A stretch of 64,000 bases of DNA from Phytohabitans aurantiacus. GTDB lineage: Bacteria > Actinomycetota > Actinomycetes > Mycobacteriales > Micromonosporaceae. Made by a program: the position numbers and the translations under genes. Location: positions 71,122 through 135,121 of the forward strand of contig NZ_BSDI01000032.1 in NCBI RefSeq assembly GCF_027923225.1, written 5' to 3'. Shown one piece after another: positions 58,472 to 64,000 of this stretch; the stretch's first letter is position 1; every line of letters starts with the position of its first letter. Below the pieces are notes generated by a model. The model ran no database searches and was not told the origin of the DNA. It was given only the letters and a program-made list of their open reading frames with translations.

Positions 58472-58528
58472 GATCAAGGGCAAAGGCACGCGGAATTGAG
58501 ATCGAACCACGTGCATTCGCCCTTGATC
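58472..58528. repeat. Family B palindromic repeat (copy B8)
   Basis: A 57-bp copy in reverse orientation, preceded by the accessory unit gatcaaggccaatcccgtc at 58453, as in B3. It ends 93 bases before thyX; a purine-rich stretch (gtggggggaggggtgggggc) lies between. Confidence 0.85.
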
Positions 58529-58621
58529 GGCGGCAAGGTCGGTGGGGGGAGGGGTGGGGGCGGAAGGGGTACGGGTTGTGGGTAACGAGGGGGGAGTGGG
58601 GTGGGTGGTAGCGTGCGGGGC

Positions 58622-59374
58622 ATGCCGGAAGTTGTCCAGCCCCAGGTCAAGCTCATCGCATGGACCCACTTCGAGCCGCCGGACGACGTGCCGTGGTCGA
58701 CTGACGCTGAGGGTGGCCAGGCGCTTGCCGAGTTTGCGGGGCGGGCCTGCTACCAGTCCTGGAAGAAGCCCAACCCGGTGACGGCGACCAACGCGGGCTA
58801 CCTCAACCATATTCTCGACTCGGCTCACTTGTCGGTGCTCGAGCACGGTTCGGTGACGTTCTACATGACGGGCGTGTCCCGGTCGCTCACCCATGAGCTG
58901 ATCCGTCACCGGCACTTCTCGTACTCGCAGCTCTCCCAGCGGTACGTGCCGGAGCGCGACGCGGCCATGGTCGAGCCGAGTGTGATCGCCGATGACCCTG
59001 AGCTGCACAAGAGGTTCGTCGAGGCCGCGGAGGCCAGCGTCCAGGCGTACACGGAACTGCTGGAGGGGTTGGAGCGCAAGTTTGCCGACGAGCCCAGCCC
59101 GACGCTGCGCCGCAAGCGCGCGCGCCAGGCGGCGCGTGCCGTCCTGCCGAACGCGACCGAGACCCGGATCGTGGTCACCGGCAACTACCGGGCGTGGCGG
59201 CATTTCATCGCGATGCGCGCCACGGAGGCCGCTGACGTGGAGATTCGCGAGTTGGCGATCGATTGTCTGCGCCAGCTTCAAGGCGTCGCGCCGAACGTTT
59301 TCGCAGACTTCACCATCTCGACGCTCGACGACGGCTCTGAGGTCGCGTCGAGCCCGTATGCGCAGGTGTCCTGA
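58622..59374 (+). CDS. thyX: FAD-dependent thymidylate synthase ThyX
   Basis: A 250-residue ThyX, which makes dTMP from dUMP with FAD, NADPH and methylene-tetrahydrofolate. The signature [14 protein letters not shown] (about residues 87-100) and the late [12 protein letters not shown] (nucleotide and FAD contacts) are complete. ATG at 58622 gives the usual N-terminus; an upstream in-frame start at 58601 would add seven residues from a low-complexity stretch. Confidence 0.95.
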   Translation: MPEVVQPQVKLIAWTHFEPPDDVPWSTDAEGGQALAEFAGRACYQSWKKPNPVTATNAGYLNHILDSAHLSVLEHGSVTFYMTGVSRSLTHELIRHRHFSYSQLSQRYVPERDAAMVEPSVIADDPELHKRFVEAAEASVQAYTELLEGLERKFADEPSPTLRRKRARQAARAVLPNATETRIVVTGNYRAWRHFIAMRATEAADVEIRELAIDCLRQLQGVAPNVFADFTISTLDDGSEVASSPYAQVS

Positions 59375-59416
59375 ACCATTCGGGGAGCACTGCGCCGGTC
59401 CGCTAGGTTGTCAAGC

Positions 59417-60310
59417 ATGACGCACGACCATCGACCGTTCGGGCGGCTGATCACCGCCATGGTCAGCCCGTTCCACGATGACGGCTCGCTCAACGCCGAG
59501 GGGGCGGCTCGCCTCGCCACCTACCTGGTGGATGAGCAGGCCAATGACACGCTGGTGATCAATGGGACCGCTGGCGAGTCGCCCACCACGTCCGACGGGG
59601 AGAAGGAGACCCTGGTACGGGCGGTCGTGGAGGCGGTGGGCGACCGTGCCAAGGTGGTCGCCGGCGTCGGCACCAACGACACCCGGCACACGATCGAGTT
59701 GGCCGCCGCCGCCGAAAAGGCGGGCGCGCACGGCCTGCTCGTGGTGACGCCGTACTACAACAAGCCGACGCAGGCGGGCCTGGTCAGGCACTTTACGGCC
59801 GTGGCCGACACGACCGGCCTGCCGGTGATGCTTTACGACATCCCGCACCGTTCGGGCGTCGAGATCACCACCGAGACGCTGGTCAAGCTGGCCGAGCACC
59901 CCCGGATCGTGGGCGTCAAGGACGCGAAGGGCAACCTGACCGCCACCTCGTGGGTCAAGCGCCGTGCCGACCTGGCTTACTACTCCGGCGACGACGCGCT
60001 GACCCTGCCGCTGCTGGCCATCGGTGGCGTGGGCGTGGTGGGCACGTCCACGCACCTCTGCGGTCCCGAGACCAAGGAGATGATCGAGGCGTACGAGCGC
60101 GGCGACGTCACCACCGCGGGTGAGCTGCACCGCCGGCTGTTGCCGCTGTACACGGGCATCTTCAAGCTGCCGGGCACGATCATGGTCAAGGCGGCGTTGA
60201 AGGTGCGCGGCCTGCCGGCGGGCCCGGTACGGTCGCCGCTGGTGGACGCCACCGACGCTGAGCTGGCTGAGCTTCGCGACGACTGCGCGGCCGCGGGGCT
60301 CGCCCTATGA
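59417..60310 (+). CDS. dapA: 4-hydroxy-tetrahydrodipicolinate synthase
   Basis: A 297-residue DapA that condenses pyruvate with aspartate semialdehyde on the lysine/DAP pathway. The Schiff-base Lys is in IVGVKDAKGN, with the active-site Tyr in VMLYDIPHRSG and the GESPTTSDGE loop near residue 55. The ATG at 59417 follows ggttgtcaagc; an upstream TTG at 59408 is the less likely start. The stop overlaps the rnj start. Order thyX-dapA-rnj is conserved in actinobacteria. Confidence 0.95.
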   Translation: MTHDHRPFGRLITAMVSPFHDDGSLNAEGAARLATYLVDEQANDTLVINGTAGESPTTSDGEKETLVRAVVEAVGDRAKVVAGVGTNDTRHTIELAAAAEKAGAHGLLVVTPYYNKPTQAGLVRHFTAVADTTGLPVMLYDIPHRSGVEITTETLVKLAEHPRIVGVKDAKGNLTATSWVKRRADLAYYSGDDALTLPLLAIGGVGVVGTSTHLCGPETKEMIEAYERGDVTTAGELHRRLLPLYTGIFKLPGTIMVKAALKVRGLPAGPVRSPLVDATDAELAELRDDCAAAGLAL

Positions 60311-61995
60311 CGGCGGCGCACGTCGAGCTCGACGCACCACCGCCGCTTCCGGAGGGTGGCCTTCGGGTCATCCCGCTGGGTGGTTTGGGCGCGATCGGTC
60401 GCAACATGACGGTTTTCGAGTACAGCGGCAAGATGCTCATTGTCGACTGTGGAGTCTTGTTTCCCGATGTCGAGCAGCCAGGTGTCGACCTGATCCTGCC
60501 CGACTTCCAGCCGATCCTCGACCGGCTGGCTGACGTACAGGCGATCGTGCTGACCCACGGTCACGAAGACCACATCGGCGCGGTGCCGTACCTGCTCGCC
60601 CACAAGCCCGACATCCCGCTGGTGGGCTCGCAGTTCACGCTGGCGCTGGTGGAGGCCAAGCTTGCGGAGCGGCGGATCGAGCCGTACACGCTGACCGTGC
60701 GCGAGGGGCAGCGGGAGCGGCTGGGGCCGTTCGAGTGCGAGTTCTTCGCGGTCAACCACTCGATCCCGGACGCGCTGGCGGTAGCCATCCGTACGCCGGC
60801 CGGGTTGGTGCTGCACACCGGCGACTTCAAGATGGACCAGCTTCCGCTCGACGGCCGGATCACCGACCTAGCCGGGTTCGCGCGGCTGGGCGCCGAGGGC
60901 GTCGACCTGCTGCTGTCCGACTCGACGAACGCGGAGATGCCTGGCTTCGTCACCTCGGAGCGTGACATCGGCCCGGTACTCGACTCGATCTTCGCCAAGG
61001 CGAAGGGCCGCATCATCGTGGCCAGCTTCGCGTCGCACGTGCACCGGGTGCAGCAGGTGCTCGACTCGGCGTTCGAGTACGAGCGCAAGGTCGCCTTCAT
61101 CGGACGGTCCATGGTGCGCAACATGGGCATCGCCCGCGACCTGGGCCTGCTGCGCATCCCGGGTGGGCTGGTGGTCGGGCTCGACGAGGCCGCCACGCTG
61201 CCGCCGGACGAGATCGTGCTGATGTCGACCGGTTCGCAGGGCGAGCCGATGAGTGCCCTGGGCCGCATGGCCACCGGCGACCACCGGCACATCACGATCG
61301 CCCCCGGCGACACCGTGGTACTGGCCAGCTCGCTGGTACCGGGCAACGAGACGTCCGTGTACCGGGTGATCAACAAGCTTTCCCGCGCCGGCGCGACGGT
61401 GATCCACAAAGACGTGGCGAAGGTGCACGTCTCCGGTCACGCCCCGGCCGGTGAGCTGCTCTACCTGCTCAACATGGTCAAGCCGAGCAACCTCATGCCC
61501 GTACACGGGGAGTGGCGCCACCTGCGCGCGCACGCCCGGCTGGGCATCGAGTCCGGCGTCGAGGCAGACCGCGTGGTCCTGTGCGAAGACGGCGACGTCG
61601 TCGACCTGGTCGACGGTCGGGCGCAGTTGGTCGGACACGTCAAAAGCCGGTACATCTACGTCGACGGCCTGGCGGTCGGCGACGTGGGCGAGTCGTTGCT
61701 GACCGAGCGGCGCATCCTGGGCGACGGCGGCTTCATCGCGGCGACCGTGGTAGTCGACTCGGTCACGGGCAAGGTCGTCGGTGGCCCGGCCGTGTCCGCG
61801 AAGGGCTTCTCGGAGGACCCGGAGGCGTTCAACGCGGTGGTCCCCTTGATCACCGAGGCGCTCGACCGGGCCGCACTCGACGGCATCAGCGATCCGCACC
61901 AGCTCCAGCAGATCGTTCGCCGCGTCGTCGGCCGCTGGGTCAATGAGGCGTACCGCCGCCGCCCGATGATCGTGCCAACGGTCGTCGAGGTGTAG
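60307..61995 (+). CDS. rnj: Ribonuclease J
   Basis: A 562-residue metallo-beta-lactamase/beta-CASP RNase. The zinc motif LTHGHEDHIGA is at about residue 77, followed by HTGDFKMD and the beta-CASP region (SFASHVHRVQQVL, STGSQGEPMSAL, VSGHAPAGELL). It has both 5'-3' exonuclease and endonuclease activities in related bacteria and acts in mRNA decay and rRNA maturation. ATG at 60307 overlaps the dapA stop. Two hairpins follow it. Confidence 0.95.
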   Translation: MTAAHVELDAPPPLPEGGLRVIPLGGLGAIGRNMTVFEYSGKMLIVDCGVLFPDVEQPGVDLILPDFQPILDRLADVQAIVLTHGHEDHIGAVPYLLAHKPDIPLVGSQFTLALVEAKLAERRIEPYTLTVREGQRERLGPFECEFFAVNHSIPDALAVAIRTPAGLVLHTGDFKMDQLPLDGRITDLAGFARLGAEGVDLLLSDSTNAEMPGFVTSERDIGPVLDSIFAKAKGRIIVASFASHVHRVQQVLDSAFEYERKVAFIGRSMVRNMGIARDLGLLRIPGGLVVGLDEAATLPPDEIVLMSTGSQGEPMSALGRMATGDHRHITIAPGDTVVLASSLVPGNETSVYRVINKLSRAGATVIHKDVAKVHVSGHAPAGELLYLLNMVKPSNLMPVHGEWRHLRAHARLGIESGVEADRVVLCEDGDVVDLVDGRAQLVGHVKSRYIYVDGLAVGDVGESLLTERRILGDGGFIAATVVVDSVTGKVVGGPAVSAKGFSEDPEAFNAVVPLITEALDRAALDGISDPHQLQQIVRRVVGRWVNEAYRRRPMIVPTVVEV

Positions 61996-62041
61996 CGGTT
62001 TCGCATTCTGCCATATTGCAGTTCGCCCTATGGCGATCACG

Positions 62042-62102
62042 GATGGCGCCGGCTCATACTGGCGCCATCAAGAGGCGGTGCCCGGCTCCACCCGGGCACC
62101 GC
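62042..62102 (+). terminator. Tandem hairpins after rnj
   Basis: Hairpin 1 (62042-62069) has perfect 9-base arms gatggcgcc/ggcgccatc; hairpin 2 (62075-62102) has gcggtgcccgg/ccgggcaccgc around a short loop. Neither has a T-tract, but they lie 45-105 bases after the rnj stop and probably end that transcript. Confidence 0.65.
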
Positions 62103-62158
62103 GGGGGCCTCACCCACTGCCAAGAGGGGCGGGCCGGACTCTTAGCCATCTTGGCCTA

Positions 62159-62194
62159 GCCGCCTCCTTCTTGGCAATGTTCGAAGGAGGTGGC
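62159..62194 (+). promoter_or_regulatory. Hairpin sequestering the ribosome-binding site of the DUF6232 gene
   Basis: Left arm gccgcctccttc (62159-62170) pairs with gaaggaggtggc (62183-62194) through 12 bases, one of them G-U, with a 12-base loop. The right arm contains the whole Shine-Dalgarno gaaggaggt, and the ATG is at 62200. Folding would block initiation, so temperature, a ligand or a protein could switch this gene. Confidence 0.6.
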
Positions 62195-62199
62195 GCGCG

Positions 62200-62613
62200 A
62201 TGACCGTCTTCTACCGGGGTCCCTGCATTGTGATCACGCATCGGGACTTCCGCATCTTGCGTCCGCACCCGCGAGTCTTTCCCATTCGCGACCTTCGCGG
62301 TGTACACGTCGTGGTAATAGATCGCTCCGGTGTTTCGATCACTGTGGGTTCGAGCGGGATGGCGGGCGTGGCCGTGGTGGTGATCGCGACTGGCGGCCTG
62401 GACCTGCCCGCGCCGCTGGCGCTCATTGGAGGCGTGGCGCTGTTTGCCGTGGCCACGCTGGCGGGCGAATGCTTCCGGGCATCCGCGCGGCGGTACGAAC
62501 TGCGCGCCGTCTGCCGCAGCGAGCCGGTGCTTCTCTTCGCAACGTCGGATGTCCGCACATTTGGCCAGGTCAAACGCGGATTGATAAGGGCCTTGCAGGC
62601 GTACGACGGATAG
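62200..62613 (+). CDS. DUF6232 family membrane protein
   Basis: A 137-residue protein. FYRGPCIVITHRDFRILRPH (the DUF6232-like start) precedes a beta strand region, then two hydrophobic helices (MAGVAVVVIATGGL and APLALIGGVALFAVATLA) and a C-terminal soluble part. Function unknown. The ribosome site is strong but lies in a hairpin. Confidence 0.75.
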   Translation: MTVFYRGPCIVITHRDFRILRPHPRVFPIRDLRGVHVVVIDRSGVSITVGSSGMAGVAVVVIATGGLDLPAPLALIGGVALFAVATLAGECFRASARRYELRAVCRSEPVLLFATSDVRTFGQVKRGLIRALQAYDG

Positions 62614-62747
62614 CGGACTACAACATGCATGCGACGTCCTTCCCCTTGGATGCGACCGGGTGTACCGTCACTGCGTCATGTCGTTCGGAAGCATCGCCCT
62701 CTGCCGTACCGCAGACGGCCACCTGGCAAAGGACAGGCGTTACCGCG

Positions 62748-63641
62748 ATGGTCACTGGGGAGTCCCCTGCCGCCGCGCGCCGGCGCGTAAGGCTCACGCT
62801 TCGCAAGGCGCGTGAGTCGCGAGGACTTACCCAGGGACAGGTCGCTGCCGAGCTGGACTGGTCCCTGTCAAAGGTAAACCGGCTCGAAAAGGGCGAAGTG
62901 ACCGTCTCCCGGACAGACCTGGTCGCCCTGCTGGAGCTGTACGGCGTCACCGACAGTGTCACCATCGATGATTTGATCAAGGCGGCCCGCACGTCGCGGC
63001 TGCGCGGGTGGTATGACGAGCCGCGTTACCGCGAGCATCTGACGCCGGCGATGCTGCAGCTCTATCAGTTCGAGACGCAAGCGACGGCGATCCGCTTCTA
63101 CCACCCGACCCTGCTGCCTGGGCTGCTGCAGACGCGGGCGTACGCCGAGTTCGTGCTCAACTTCTGGCAGGGAGACCTTTCGCAGGCGGTCCGTGACGCG
63201 CGGCTCGAGACACGTATCCAGCGCCGTGGCCACGTGCTCGACCGCGAAGACCCGGCGCCGTATCTGTTGATCCTCGACGAAACGGTGCTGCAGCGGATCG
63301 TCGGCGGACCCGAGATCATGGTCGGCCAGCTTCGCGATCTGCTGGAGACGATGCGCAGGCCCAACGTGAGCGTGCGCATCCTGCCACTCGACGAAGCGGC
63401 GATCCTCGCCATGCTCGGGCCCTTCACCCTCTTTGATCTGGGTGAGGAGGAGAATGCCGTTCTCTACCGGGAAAGCGTGCTCAAAGACGAGATCCTGTTC
63501 GCGGGCGAAGCGATTGATCGTCACCGCCGATACTTCGAACAAATGTGGGAGCGGTCGCTCTCAGAGGAGGCGTCAGCACATTTGATCGAGGCTCGTGTAG
63601 CCAGATTGGTTTCCGACCTCGACCGATATCGTCCTACCTAG
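62748..63641 (+). CDS. XRE regulator with DUF5753 domain
   Basis: A 297-residue protein: an N-terminal helix-turn-helix (ESRGLTQGQVAAELDWSLSK, VNRLEKGEVTVSRTDLVALL) and a C-terminal DUF5753 domain (YHPTLLPGLLQTRAYAEFVL, RRPNVSVRILPLD). In Streptomyces such proteins pair with DUF397 genes in developmental or toxin-antitoxin-like modules. ATG at 62748 is the start closest to the HTH; no strong ribosome site is visible. A DUF397 gene follows after a 114-base gap. Confidence 0.88.
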   Translation: MVTGESPAAARRRVRLTLRKARESRGLTQGQVAAELDWSLSKVNRLEKGEVTVSRTDLVALLELYGVTDSVTIDDLIKAARTSRLRGWYDEPRYREHLTPAMLQLYQFETQATAIRFYHPTLLPGLLQTRAYAEFVLNFWQGDLSQAVRDARLETRIQRRGHVLDREDPAPYLLILDETVLQRIVGGPEIMVGQLRDLLETMRRPNVSVRILPLDEAAILAMLGPFTLFDLGEEENAVLYRESVLKDEILFAGEAIDRHRRYFEQMWERSLSEEASAHLIEARVARLVSDLDRYRPT

Positions 63642-63755
63642 CCAACCCCCTTGCTGCGGCGGAGTTGGCTAGTGGGGAACCCCTTCCTTCGTCGCGTTCG
63701 AACCTGGAGCAATCCAGTCCGTTAACCGATTCAGTGAAGGGAAAAGAACGCTACA

Positions 63756-63950
63756 ATGTCGCAGAATATCTTGGCTTGGCGGAAGAGCCGGCGGTGCGAG
63801 TCGAACGCGTGTGTCGAGTGGGCGCGAACAGACGAGGGCGTAGCACTTCGCGACTCAAAGGACCCGCACGGACCGGTCTTGCGCTTCTCGTCTTCTGAGT
63901 GGACGCATTTTGTCGCGGACCTGAAGCAGTCCGACGAGTCGTCGCGCTGA
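63756..63950 (+). CDS. DUF397 family protein
   Basis: A 64-residue protein with the DUF397 pattern: LAWRKSRRCESNACVEWA, GVALRDSKDPHGPVLRFSSS, EWTHFVADLK. It normally works with the adjacent XRE-DUF5753 regulator. A purine-rich GGGAAAAG stands upstream of the ATG. Confidence 0.85.
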   Translation: MSQNILAWRKSRRCESNACVEWARTDEGVALRDSKDPHGPVLRFSSSEWTHFVADLKQSDESSR

Positions 63951-63970
63951 TTCCGTCCGGCAGATAAGTA

Positions 63971-64000
63971 GCGGCTTGTCGACCATGGTCGACAAGCCGC
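63971..64000. terminator. 30-bp perfect palindrome at the window end
   Basis: The sequence gcggcttgtcgac followed by catg and gtcgacaagccgc is fully self-complementary across all 30 bases, 20 bases after the DUF397 stop. It is probably a bidirectional terminator; the sequence beyond is not available. Confidence 0.7.

Noticed and set aside
57320..58528. Family B copies as a CRISPR array
   Set aside because: Copies are palindromic, in both orientations and irregularly spaced (tens to more than a thousand bases), with no cas genes nearby.
57206..59281. A 691-codon minus-strand open frame
   Set aside because: It crosses the B, C, D and E repeats and continues antisense into thyX; no domain or ribosome site.

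Overview
The window is very G+C-rich, with GTG and TTG starts, strong third-codon-position G/C bias and long antisense shadow frames. It is an actinobacterial chromosome segment, most likely from the Micromonosporaceae. That call is inferred from the gene content (DUF5753/DUF397 pairs, Trypco1/trypsin-STAND genes, PadR-ABC modules) and from core gene order; no 16S or other taxonomic marker is present. The order of the core genes matches the arrangement known from Mycobacterium and other actinobacteria: phoH-ybeY-CNNM-CDA-like-era, recO-uppS, DUF4439-rimP-nusA-ylxR-infB-DUF503-rbfA-nrnA-MATE, truB-ribF-rpsO-pnp-M16 peptidase, dapB, thyX-dapA-rnj.

Layout. 0-2 kb: a sodium:solute symporter with its DUF3311 partner. 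2.3-7.2 kb: rRNA maturation and ribosome genes ending at era, plus a uronate-dehydrogenase-like gene. 7.2-15.6 kb: an accessory island. On the minus strand is a two-winged-helix protein with a 1037-residue double ATPase (AAA plus HerA-like). On the plus strand is a Trypco1 protein with a 1364-residue trypsin-STAND-WD40 protein. 16-21.9 kb: a DUF4097 lipoprotein, recO, uppS, a HAD hydrolase and an NDH-2-like dehydrogenase. 22-27.5 kb: a PadR-ABC-FtsX operon with a perfect palindromic operator, and a ferritin-like pair. 27.6-39 kb: the translation/RNA operon rimP to nrnA and a MATE exporter. 39-43.6 kb: a HigBA-type toxin-antitoxin pair, truB and a NACHT-LRR protein. 43.7-48.9 kb: ribF, rpsO, pnp and an M16 peptidase. 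49.5-57.2 kb: an esterase, a decayed hipBA module, dapB, a debranching-type glucosidase, an acetyltransferase, an orphan prim-pol and an AlkZ/YcaQ-like protein. 58.6-64 kb: thyX, dapA, rnj and a DUF6232/DUF5753/DUF397 cluster.

Two themes stand out. First, immunity-like genes (HerA/AAA pair, trypsin-STAND-WD40, NACHT-LRR, HigBA, hipB remnant, XRE-DUF397) lie between otherwise conserved core genes, so the core operons look like repeated landing sites for conflict systems. Second, the intergenic DNA carries several dispersed palindromic families. Family A is a 21-bp-arm hairpin at gene ends (3 copies). Family B is a 57-bp element with 19-bp arms (7 full copies and 1 half copy). Family C is a near-perfect 50-bp palindrome (3 copies) always found downstream of a B copy. 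Two further single large inverted repeats (D and E) lie in the 57.2-58.6 kb gap, which is a repeat cluster without a convincing gene. No rRNA, tRNA, CRISPR array, insertion sequence or known riboswitch was recognised.
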